Assembly (NCBI GenBank): GCA_017456015.1
Contig: JAFTLL010000004.1
Coordinates: 186,001 to 250,000 of the forward strand
DNA length: 64,000 bases
Source: Clostridia bacterium
GTDB taxonomy: Bacteria > Bacillota_A > Clostridia > Oscillospirales > Acutalibacteraceae
Direction: 5' to 3'
The notes beneath the pieces were generated by a model. That model had not been told where the DNA came from. It saw nothing but the letters and a program-made list of their open reading frames with translations, and did no database searches. Both the position numbers and the translations under genes were made by a program. This document shows positions 8,199 through 14,989 of this stretch, in pieces; position 1 is the stretch's first letter; every line of letters begins with the position of its first letter.

Positions 8199-9251
8199 AT
8201 GGAATTATCATTCGGTTATTTTTGGGGGCAGGTTTTGCAGAATCCGCTTTTGTTTTTAGCCGTCCTGCTTACCCTGGGTGTTATTCTTGTCAACGGCTGG
8301 ACCGACGCGCCCAATGCCATTGCCACCTGTGTCGTAACGCGTTGTATGTCGGCGCGTGCGGCCATTCTGATGGCGGCGGCCTTTAATTTTCTCGGCGTGT
8401 ATGTCATGACCCTTGTCAATGCGACCGTAGCTGAAACCATTACCAAGATGGTTGATTTCGGTACCAACTCCCATGAAGCCATTGTTGCTTTGAGCGCGGC
8501 CATGTTCGCAATCGTCACCTGGGCAACCGTAGCCTTTTTCTTCGGTATCCCCACCAGCGAAAGTCACGCCTTGATTGCCGGATTAACCGGCAGCGCAATT
8601 GCCCTGCACGGCAGCTTTGCCGGTGTCAACGGCGGCGAGTGGGTCAAGGTGCTCTACGGTATTGTTATTTCGGTAACCCTGGGCTTCGGCCTGGGCTGGA
8701 TTGTCTGCAAGCTGGTCACGGTGCTTTTCCGCCGTGCAGAACGCCGCAAAACCGAATCGGTCTTCAAATATGCCCAAATCCTTGGCGCGGCCGGCATGGC
8801 CTTTATGCACGGCGCGCAGGATGGTCAAAAATTCATGGGCATTATCATTCTTTGCCTCTTTATGTCGCAGGGCCAACCAATTCCCGAAGGCTTAAAACCG
8901 GAACCCTGGATTATGATTCTCTGTGCCGTGATTATGGGCTTGGGTACCGCTATCGGCGGCAAAAAGATTATCAAGTCGGTCGGCATGGATATGGTAAAAT
9001 TAGAAAAATATCAAGGCTTCTCGGCCGATATTGCCGCATCTCTCTCTTTGCTGATATGCTCCATTTTCGGTCTTCCGGTTTCGACCACCCACGCAAAAAC
9101 CACCTCGATTATGGGTGTCGGTGCCGTTAAGAGTGTAAAGGCTATCAATTTCGGTGTTGTCAAGGAGATGTGTCTGACCTGGGTTCTGACCTTCCCCGGT
9201 TGCGGATTGATAGGCTTTATTATGACAAAACTCTTTATGATGCTGTTCTAA
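8199..9251 (+). CDS. pit: Inorganic phosphate transporter, PiT family
   Basis: A 350-residue membrane transporter for phosphate with a cation. The PiT signatures appear in both halves: NGWTDAPNAIATCVVTR (about residues 33-49) and the later FMHGAQDGQKFMGI, plus GIPTSESHALIAGLTGS and GLPVSTTHAKTTSIMGVG. About ten hydrophobic segments are visible. ATG 8199 is chosen because GGAGG lies six bases upstream; the in-frame ATG 12 codons earlier lacks one. A small GCGGC/GCCGC hairpin lies in the leader (about 8154-8170). It forms an operon with the following PhoU-like gene. Confidence 0.94.
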   Translation: MELSFGYFWGQVLQNPLLFLAVLLTLGVILVNGWTDAPNAIATCVVTRCMSARAAILMAAAFNFLGVYVMTLVNATVAETITKMVDFGTNSHEAIVALSAAMFAIVTWATVAFFFGIPTSESHALIAGLTGSAIALHGSFAGVNGGEWVKVLYGIVISVTLGFGLGWIVCKLVTVLFRRAERRKTESVFKYAQILGAAGMAFMHGAQDGQKFMGIIILCLFMSQGQPIPEGLKPEPWIMILCAVIMGLGTAIGGKKIIKSVGMDMVKLEKYQGFSADIAASLSLLICSIFGLPVSTTHAKTTSIMGVGAVKSVKAINFGVVKEMCLTWVLTFPGCGLIGFIMTKLFMMLF

Positions 9252-9271
9252 CAGAAAGGATGTAAAACAAT

Positions 9272-9895
9272 ATGGCAAACAAAGCAGACCGTTTTTATTT
9301 TGAAAACTTTATTTCGGCGATAGACGATACCTGTAAAGCGGCCGACTATCTGGTGGAATGTCTGACCAATTACGACCCGGCCAACATGACCGATATGTTG
9401 GAGCATATGCACACCTTTGAGCATGCAGGTGACCAGAAAAAACACGATATGCATACCGCATTGGCCAAAGCCTTTGTCACCCCGATTGACCGCGAGGATT
9501 TGGCAGAGGTCAGCCAAAACATTGATGATGTCACCGATAAAATCGAAGAGATTTTACAGCGCTTTTATGTTGACCAGATTTGCAAGGTCACGCCCGAGGC
9601 CATCACCTTTGCCCAAAAGATTGCGGAGTGCTGTGCGCTGACAAAGCAGGTGCTGTCGGAGTTTGAAAACTTTAAGAAGCCCGCTCGGCTGAGCGAATTG
9701 ATTATCGAGGTAAACAACGCGGAAGAGGAATGTGACCGTTTCTACCTCGACGCCACCATTAAACTGCGCAAACAATGCAGTGATGTTCTGGAAATCATTT
9801 CCTGGCGCGAGATTTACGATTATATGGAAGATTGTATCGATGCTTGTGAGCACGTTGCTGACTCGGTCGGAACCGTGGTTATGAAAAACTCTTAA
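9272..9895 (+). CDS. DUF47 (PhoU-like) Pit accessory protein
   Basis: A 207-residue all-helical protein of the DUF47/YkaA family, which is nearly always encoded beside a Pit-type phosphate transporter and is thought to regulate it. Visible features are DRFYFENFISAIDDTCKAADYL at the start, HTFEHAGDQKKHDMHTALAKAF (a metal-site-like His/Asp cluster) and PIDREDLAEVSQNIDDVTD. It lies 20 bases after pit in the same orientation and is closed by a strong terminator. Confidence 0.92.
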   Translation: MANKADRFYFENFISAIDDTCKAADYLVECLTNYDPANMTDMLEHMHTFEHAGDQKKHDMHTALAKAFVTPIDREDLAEVSQNIDDVTDKIEEILQRFYVDQICKVTPEAITFAQKIAECCALTKQVLSEFENFKKPARLSELIIEVNNAEEECDRFYLDATIKLRKQCSDVLEIISWREIYDYMEDCIDACEHVADSVGTVVMKNS

Positions 9896-9898
9896 ATC

Positions 9899-9938
9899 AA
9901 AAAAGGACATTGTTCGTAATGAACAATGTCCTTTTTTT
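9899..9938. terminator. Strong bidirectional terminator
   Basis: An 11-bp perfect stem, GGACATTGTTC/GAACAATGTCC, with loop GTAAT, has a T run on the right (9932-9938) and an A run on the left. It ends the pit operon rightwards and the YabE-like gene leftwards, whose stop codon is inside it. Confidence 0.92.
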
Positions 9939-10896
9939 AATCTAAAATATAAATTTCAATGTTTCTGCGTCCGAACTGAATACAATCCTCATAACTGGTC
10001 ATATACAGGTCTGCAATGGCACTGCCGTCTTTGGCAAAACCGCCGGTGTCGGCCGCAATGGCGTAACCGTAGTTGTATTTTCCGTCAGAAGAAACAATAT
10101 ACATTTTTGTGCCGTAGGGGATTTGTTTGGGGTTGACCGCGATATAACCCGGCCTTACCTTTACACCGGTGGCACAGGTGGTTCCCTTACAATAGGCCGT
10201 TGCCTTGCCGGTTAATTTTTTGGTATAGTTGACCGGCCGACCGGTCTCATCTAATGTAATAGGAGTTTGCGGTGATAGTGTGGAAATGACATTAGCGCCG
10301 CCCGATATCGATACCGGCTTGGCAGAAACCTCTGTAACCTCACCGGTTTTTCCGCCTACCGTCTTGGTTTGGTAGGTGTAGGTAACCTGGTGTTGATTGC
10401 TCACGTCCTTTACTACCGTAGAATAGGTATATTCCACACGGGTAACCGAAATCTGCAAATTTACAGTAAGCTCGGTTTGTACGGCAGGGGTGACATAATC
10501 ATCACCGTCTAAGACAACACCGCAGGCTTTCAGCGCATCGCTTACCGTATGCCCCTCAACTACCTGTACGGTTTTGCGCTCACCGTCTACGGTAACCGTA
10601 ACCGGAAAGGCGCGGCTGATTTCAATGACATCGTCGTTTTGGCCCGAAACCAGAACCAAATCGTTTTTACCGGCCGGACAACCGGCAAGCTTTAAAATCT
10701 TATAGGGGTCGGTCTGTGCTGTACGAATCTGTAAAACGGTACCTTCGTCATGAATTTTTACCGTTTTCACCGACCGGTTTAGAGCAGTAACCATTGTGCC
10801 TGTCAGAATTACCAGCGCCAGCTGCGCTGCCAAAAGCCGTTTGCCTTTAAAGAGCGGTGCGGCTTTTCCGGTCAGGACTTTTATTTTTGTAAACAT
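9937..10896 (-). CDS. YabE-like cell-wall protein with DUF348, G5 and 3D domains
   Basis: A 319-residue exported protein. Residues 18-40 form a signal/anchor helix. Two DUF348 ubiquitin-like segments follow (about 41-130, for example TVTVDGERKTVQVVEGHTVSDAL), then a G5-like region (about 135-195). The C-terminal 3D domain (about 228-319) ends with ADTGGFAKDGSAIADLYM, carrying the conserved aspartates. These proteins resemble resuscitation-promoting factors and are predicted to cleave or remodel peptidoglycan. AAGGAG precedes the ATG. Its own sigma-A promoter and a short leader lie upstream. Confidence 0.9.
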   Translation of the reverse strand: MFTKIKVLTGKAAPLFKGKRLLAAQLALVILTGTMVTALNRSVKTVKIHDEGTVLQIRTAQTDPYKILKLAGCPAGKNDLVLVSGQNDDVIEISRAFPVTVTVDGERKTVQVVEGHTVSDALKACGVVLDGDDYVTPAVQTELTVNLQISVTRVEYTYSTVVKDVSNQHQVTYTYQTKTVGGKTGEVTEVSAKPVSISGGANVISTLSPQTPITLDETGRPVNYTKKLTGKATAYCKGTTCATGVKVRPGYIAVNPKQIPYGTKMYIVSSDGKYNYGYAIAADTGGFAKDGSAIADLYMTSYEDCIQFGRRNIEIYILD

Positions 10897-10954
10897 TTTT
10901 TTCTCCTTAAATCACGCAGGTCATTTCCCGCGAGTGATTTTCTTGACCTTTTGC

Positions 10955-10983
10955 ATTATATTCGCCAATCTGCTTTAAGTCAA
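10955..10983 (-). promoter_or_regulatory. Sigma-A promoter of the YabE-like gene
   Basis: On the minus strand TTGACT, a 17-base spacer and a perfect TATAAT. The leader of about 50 bases contains imperfect inverted arms AATCAC/GTGATT just before the ribosome site. Confidence 0.85.
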
Positions 10984-11244
10984 CAAAACAAAGCAACTTT
11001 TGGTTGTGCATTTTGCACAAAGTTTTGCCGTTTAAACCCCTTTTAAAAGGTTACAAACTTGTAATATTTAGCATTTTTTCGGATTTTTTCCATTTTTTGT
11101 AAATTTTTGTTGTGCAATTTTGCGCTGTTTTGCCAATTCATTTCACAAAAAAGCCCAATTTTATGGGTTTCTACACTTAATTTACGCAAATCCGGCCTTT
11201 TTTATACCAAATTTGGAAAATTCTTGTCCCAAATACAAAAAAAT
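10984..11244. other. AT-rich intergenic stretch with a palindrome
   Basis: No convincing gene lies here. It is strongly AT-rich. A perfect inverted repeat TTGTGCA-TTT-TGCACAA sits at 11004-11020, about 20 bases upstream of the -35 of the YabE-like gene, and could be an operator. Its right arm contains TTTTGCACA (11011-11019), the same 9-mer seen as a DnaA-box variant at the origin. A weak leftward hairpin is near 11150-11172. Confidence 0.5.
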
Positions 11245-11284
11245 AAAAAGCGTATACAGCATTTTCCTTGTGTATACGCTTTTT
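11245..11284. terminator. Bidirectional terminator
   Basis: A 14-bp perfect stem, AAAAAGCGTATACA/TGTATACGCTTTTT, with a 12-base loop and As and Ts at the two ends. It terminates the leftward lipoprotein gene, whose stop codon touches it. Confidence 0.85.
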
Positions 11285-11702
11285 ATTCAATCACAAATTC
11301 TTGAAGAAGCTTAACCTCGCAGGTGATTTCCCACTCTGCCTCCTGCCCGTAATAGCAGCCTTTGTTTTCGGTTATTGTGACAACGGTAGAGGTGCTAAAA
11401 CCATCCTTTAAAATAACCGCCAGTGCGCCCTGCCCTGTATCGGGTAATTTGTCAACCTCGGTGACCGTCGCATCGATTGTTAGTGTTTGTACCTCGTCAA
11501 GCGGGGCGGTTCGTTGTTCGCCGCTGACGATAGCTTTGCCGTCACAAGTGTAAGTGATTTGCCACTCATTGCCAACAGAATGGTTGGCAATTAGAGTTTC
11601 GGTAATGATAACCTCGTATACGCCGTAGGTTTGTTTCTTTTGGCAACCCACCAAACAAAGCAGCGTCACAACCACACAAAAAAGAGCAATGCCTCTTCGC
11701 AT
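11283..11702 (-). CDS. Putative lipoprotein, unknown function
   Basis: A 139-residue protein with a lipoprotein signal: hydrophobic IALFCVVVTLLC followed by the lipobox LVGC (Cys about residue 20), then KK. The mature part of about 120 residues is probably all beta, with alternating Thr/Val/Glu strands. I do not recognise a family. AGGTGGAAAGG precedes the ATG. It lies just downstream of a structured RNA that ends in a terminator, so its expression may depend on read-through. Confidence 0.7.
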   Translation of the reverse strand: MRRGIALFCVVVTLLCLVGCQKKQTYGVYEVIITETLIANHSVGNEWQITYTCDGKAIVSGEQRTAPLDEVQTLTIDATVTEVDKLPDTGQGALAVILKDGFSTSTVVTITENKGCYYGQEAEWEITCEVKLLQEFVIE

Positions 11703-11719
11703 AACCTTTCCACCTCAAT

Positions 11720-11869
11720 AAAAAAGCACACCCCCGAAAGGATGTGCCGAAAAAGTGTTCCCTCGGTATAGTTGCGACACTAACTGAAATCCTATGCAGG
11801 GTAGAGGAAAACACCTTTTACCAAGGTAATTTTCCCCAACAACGAATTTTTCATTCTGTTAATGTCGCA
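11720..11869 (-). ncRNA. Structured small RNA of about 150 nt, unassigned
   Basis: A sigma-A promoter (11875-11903) fires leftwards into a stretch with no reading frame that ends in a terminator: GCACATCC/GGGTGTGC plus six Ts, 11720-11747. In the predicted fold, the 5' end CGACATTAAC pairs with GTTAGTGTCG (about 12 bp, one wobble). A large two-sided internal loop follows, with about 20 nt on each side, then GGGGAAAA/TTTTCCTC topped by ACCTT/AAGGT. A second small hairpin, CCGA...TCGG, precedes the terminator. A closing stem, central bubble and apical stem recall 6S RNA but are shorter than usual. A regulatory leader for the following lipoprotein gene is the alternative. Confidence 0.6.
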
Positions 11870-11874
11870 CGAAT

Positions 11875-11903
11875 ATTGTACCACAATTCAACCGAAATGT
11901 AAA
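11875..11903 (-). promoter_or_regulatory. Sigma-A promoter of the small RNA
   Basis: On the minus strand TTTACA, a 17-base spacer, TACAAT. It lies just beyond the uvrC terminator, so the RNA is its own transcription unit. Confidence 0.8.
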
Positions 11904-11912
11904 GTCCGCAAC

Positions 11913-11949
11913 AAAAAAAGGATATGCAGAGTGACTCTGCATATCCTTT
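11913..11949 (-). terminator. Terminator of the uvrC transcript
   Basis: A 12-bp perfect stem, GGATATGCAGAG/CTCTGCATATCC, with a 3-base loop is followed leftwards by seven Ts (11913-11919), a few bases after the uvrC stop. Confidence 0.92.
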
Positions 11950-11957
11950 GACCGTCT

Positions 11958-13802
11958 TTATAAGTTGCCGTTTTCCCGGAAAAATGCCTGAATATTCTTT
12001 GCATCTGCCTTAGAAATTGAGGGCAGAGCCGATAACTCCTCTGCCGAAGCCTCGGCAATTTTTTTGAGCGTTTTAAAGGCTTTAAGCAACCGTTCGGCCT
12101 TTTTCTCTCCGATGCCGGGAATTGACAACAACCGCGATTGCAAGGCCTTTTTGCCGGCGCGCCGGTGGTGGTAGCCAATCGCAAAGCGGTGCACCTCGTC
12201 TTGTATCGTCGTCAATAGCGTGTAGGCGCGGCGGTTGGATTTAATGGCAATGGTACCGCCGGCCGAGGCAATCGCGCTGGTCTTGTGCTTGCTGTCCTTG
12301 ACCATGCCGAATACCGGAACGGTTATCTTGTGTTTTTCCATTATTGGCCGCACCGCGTTCAACTGCGGCGTGCCGCCGTCCAGCAGAAGCAAATCGGGAA
12401 GCCGACCGAAGCCTGTACCCGAATCGCGCTGGGCGTAATACTCGGTAAAGCGGCGGTCCAGCACCTCGGCCATCGAATGAAAATCGTCCTGCCCCGCCAC
12501 CGTTTGGATTTTAAATTTCCGGTAGCCCGATTTTAAGGGCTCGCCCATCAAAAAGGTGACCATACCGCCGACATTTTCATTGCCTGCCGTATGAGAAATA
12601 TCGTAGGCCTCAATGTATTCGGGCGCGCCCTCCAAGCCCAACAGACGCGCCAATTCGTCGAGTGCGGCGGCCGTGTTACCGCTGATGCCCCGTTCCTTGG
12701 CCAGCAGCTCGCTGGCATTTCGGCGGCACATTTCAACCAGCGCCTTGTTGTCGCTGATTTTGGGCACAAGAATTTCCATCTTTTTTCCCCGCTTTTCGCT
12801 AAGCCATTGTTGCAGCAACGCGCAATCCTCCGGCTCGCTGTCTATATAAATTTTCGGCGGAATATCGGTTTTTTCCTGATAGTATTGCTTGATAAAGTCG
12901 GCCTCTATTTCGGCCGGTGATGACATAATCGGAAAGGTAAAGGCGTCCAAATCCTCCAACCGTCCCTTGCGGAAAACGAAAACCTGAATGGCATAGGTGT
13001 CGGCCGTTTTGGCCAGTGCCATGACATCAACGCGCTGTTCCGAGCAGGTAATGACCTTTTGCTTTTCCTTGCGGCGTTCCAGCGCGCGAATGCGGTCACG
13101 AATACGGGCGGCGCGCTCAAATTCCAAATGCGCGGCCGCCTCTTGCATTTGGCGCTCTAAAAGGGCTGCCGACGAGCCTGCTCCGCCCTTAATAAACTGG
13201 ACGGCAGCATGAAAGGCCTCGTTGTATTCCGCTTGGCTGATTTTGCCGGTGCAAACCCCCATACAGTTGTCTATATATTTGTTGAGGCAGGGCCGCGCCT
13301 TGCCGAAATCCTTGGGAAAGCTCCGGCCGCAGGAGGGAAGCTTGAAAATTTTCAGCGCCTCGTCGACCGTGTTGCGCACCACAAAAAAGGAATTGTACGG
13401 GCCGAGATAGGTTGCCCCATCCTCTGTACGGCTTTTGACCGCCTGTATCCTCGGCCAATCTCCCTTGGTAATCCGAATGTAGGAATAGCCCTTGTCATCT
13501 TTTAATAAAATGTTATATTTCGGTTGGTGCTGCTTAATCATCGAGCACTCTAAAATCAGTGCCTCAAACTCGCTGTCGCAAACAATATAATCAAAATCGG
13601 CAACCTGCATGACCATTTTATAGACCTTGACCGGATGCTTTTCGGGACTTTGAAAATATTGGCTGACACGGTTTTTTAATTTTTTCGCCTTGCCGATATA
13701 AATGATTTTTCCAGCGGTATTTTTCATGATATACACACCGGGCAACAACGGCAGCGCACGCGCTTTGGCCCTTAATTTTTCCAGTTCTGCGATGGTTTTC
13801 AC
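11958..13802 (-). CDS. uvrC: Excinuclease ABC subunit C
   Basis: A 614-residue nuclease of nucleotide excision repair that cuts on both sides of the lesion in complex with UvrB. Domains in order are GIY-YIG (about 15-95, LLPGVYIMKNTAGKIIYIGKA), a UVR segment (about 200-235, EAAAHLEFERAARIRDRI), the RNase-H-like UvrC domain (about 380-540, with YDISHTAGNENVGGM and LLLDGGTPQL) and a C-terminal helix-hairpin-helix pair (LSIPGIGEKKAERLL). GGAGGTG precedes the ATG. It is the last gene of the hprK-to-uvrC cluster and ends at a strong terminator. Confidence 0.97.
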   Translation of the reverse strand: MKTIAELEKLRAKARALPLLPGVYIMKNTAGKIIYIGKAKKLKNRVSQYFQSPEKHPVKVYKMVMQVADFDYIVCDSEFEALILECSMIKQHQPKYNILLKDDKGYSYIRITKGDWPRIQAVKSRTEDGATYLGPYNSFFVVRNTVDEALKIFKLPSCGRSFPKDFGKARPCLNKYIDNCMGVCTGKISQAEYNEAFHAAVQFIKGGAGSSAALLERQMQEAAAHLEFERAARIRDRIRALERRKEKQKVITCSEQRVDVMALAKTADTYAIQVFVFRKGRLEDLDAFTFPIMSSPAEIEADFIKQYYQEKTDIPPKIYIDSEPEDCALLQQWLSEKRGKKMEILVPKISDNKALVEMCRRNASELLAKERGISGNTAAALDELARLLGLEGAPEYIEAYDISHTAGNENVGGMVTFLMGEPLKSGYRKFKIQTVAGQDDFHSMAEVLDRRFTEYYAQRDSGTGFGRLPDLLLLDGGTPQLNAVRPIMEKHKITVPVFGMVKDSKHKTSAIASAGGTIAIKSNRRAYTLLTTIQDEVHRFAIGYHHRRAGKKALQSRLLSIPGIGEKKAERLLKAFKTLKKIAEASAEELSALPSISKADAKNIQAFFRENGNL

Positions 13803-13819
13803 CTCCCAATTCAGAAACA

Positions 13820-13839
13820 GCGGCAGGATATCCTGCCGC
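13820..13839. repeat. Perfect 20-base palindrome between pfkA and uvrC
   Basis: Two 10-base arms, GCGGCAGGAT and ATCCTGCCGC, meet with no loop, just after the pfkA stop and before the uvrC ribosome site. Read leftwards it is followed by TGTTTC, not a T run, so it is at most a weak terminator. It may instead be an mRNA-stabilising or processing hairpin between the two genes. Confidence 0.6.
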
Positions 13840-13847
13840 CGAACACA

Positions 13848-14813
13848 TTAAATTGAAATCATATTTGCGATTTGATATTCATCAACATCAATCGTCTTTT
13901 TCATTGCGAGGGCATCTTTAATGTCATCGTCGACAATCTTAGCATTTCGCAAAGAAACAATTCGGTTGCCAATGCCTTTTGCCAACAAAGATACTGCATA
14001 ATAACCCATACGGCTTGCGGTTTTACGGTCGCGTGCGGTTGGACTGCCGCCGCGCTGTACATGACCGAGTACCGTTGCACGCGTTTCCACGCCGGTGCAC
14101 GCTTCAATCTCTTTTGCCAACTGGAAAACGTCTGTAACATCCTCAGAAACGATAATGATAAAATGCTTTTTGCCCATTTCCTGTGTTTTTTGGATTTTGG
14201 CACAAATCTCACGCATATCATATGGCATTTCTTTCAGAATGGTATAGGTTGCACCGACGGCAATACCGGTTTGCAGAGCCAAATGCCCCGCACCGCGGCC
14301 CATGACCTCAACCACACTGCAACGCTCATGCGACTGCGAGGTGTCGCGCAGTTTGTCAATCATCTCCATGGCGGTGTTCATCGCCGAATCAAAACCAATG
14401 GTATAGTCGGTAGAAGAAATGTCATTGTCAATCGTGCCGGGCAGGCCGATACAGGGAATACCTCTTGCACTCAAATCGGCCGCACCGCGGAAGGAACCGT
14501 CACCGCCGATAACCACAATACCCTCAATACCGAATTTGCGGCAGTTTTCAATGGCCGCCTGTATACCTTCTTCGGTTTTAAACAAAGGGCTGCGCGCGGT
14601 ATACAGCATGGTGCCGCCGCGGTGAATAATATCTGAAACCGAACGAAGGTCCAGTTCCTTGATATCTCCCTCTATCAAACCGTTATAACCGCGATAGATA
14701 CCGAAAACCTTCATACCCATCCCGATAGCTGTTCTTACAACTGCGCGAATCGCAGCATTCATACCCGGCGCATCCCCACCGCTTGTGAGTACGCCGATTG
14801 TTTTAATTGCCAT
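13848..14813 (-). CDS. pfkA: ATP-dependent 6-phosphofructokinase
   Basis: A 321-residue glycolytic enzyme converting fructose 6-phosphate and ATP to fructose 1,6-bisphosphate. Signatures are GVLTSGGDAPGMNAAIRAVVR at the N-terminus, GGDGSFRGA (ATP/Mg site, about 103-111), PGTIDNDISSTDYTIGFDSA with the catalytic Asp, EVMGRGAGHLALQ, and HVQRGGSPTARDR. The Gly after GGD is the ATP-type residue, not the pyrophosphate type. It has its own promoter and a long hairpin-rich leader, although it follows dnaE without a terminator. Confidence 0.97.
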   Translation of the reverse strand: MAIKTIGVLTSGGDAPGMNAAIRAVVRTAIGMGMKVFGIYRGYNGLIEGDIKELDLRSVSDIIHRGGTMLYTARSPLFKTEEGIQAAIENCRKFGIEGIVVIGGDGSFRGAADLSARGIPCIGLPGTIDNDISSTDYTIGFDSAMNTAMEMIDKLRDTSQSHERCSVVEVMGRGAGHLALQTGIAVGATYTILKEMPYDMREICAKIQKTQEMGKKHFIIIVSEDVTDVFQLAKEIEACTGVETRATVLGHVQRGGSPTARDRKTASRMGYYAVSLLAKGIGNRIVSLRNAKIVDDDIKDALAMKKTIDVDEYQIANMISI

Positions 14814-14877
14814 AATATTTCATCCTCATTTTACTTTTATAATGGTTGATGACATTCTTATTTGATTTCATCGTGTA

Positions 14878-14923
14878 AAGCCGATAAAATCGGCTTGTCG
14901 AAATGTTTTTCAGCATTTCGACA
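14878..14923 (-). promoter_or_regulatory. Two tandem hairpins in the pfkA leader
   Basis: TGTCGAAATG/CATTTCGACA (10-bp perfect stem) and AAGCCGAT/ATCGGCTT (8-bp stem, 3-base loop) lie back to back between the pfkA promoter and its ribosome site. Neither is followed by a convincing T run in the transcript direction. They may control stability or translation of the pfkA mRNA. Confidence 0.55.
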
Positions 14924-14941
14924 TTCCATAATCATTATAAT

Positions 14942-14971
14942 ATATCATAACCCGATTTTCGGCTCTGTCAA
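14942..14971 (-). promoter_or_regulatory. Candidate promoter of pfkA
   Basis: On the minus strand a perfect TTGACA, an 18-base spacer and TGATAT, followed closely by another TATAAT-like stretch. The leader to the pfkA ATG is about 125 bases. Confidence 0.6.
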
Positions 14972-14989
14972 GAGTATAGCCAAAAATTT

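Noticed and set aside
11107..11304. A 65-codon rightward frame in the AT-rich gap
   Set aside because: It opens at TTG without a ribosome site, has a random-looking composition and runs through the bidirectional terminator.
11720..11869. Firm assignment of the structured RNA as 6S, SRP or a named riboswitch
   Set aside because: The fold is shorter than typical 6S RNA, the SRP GGAAG motif is absent and no known riboswitch core was recognised, so it is left unassigned.
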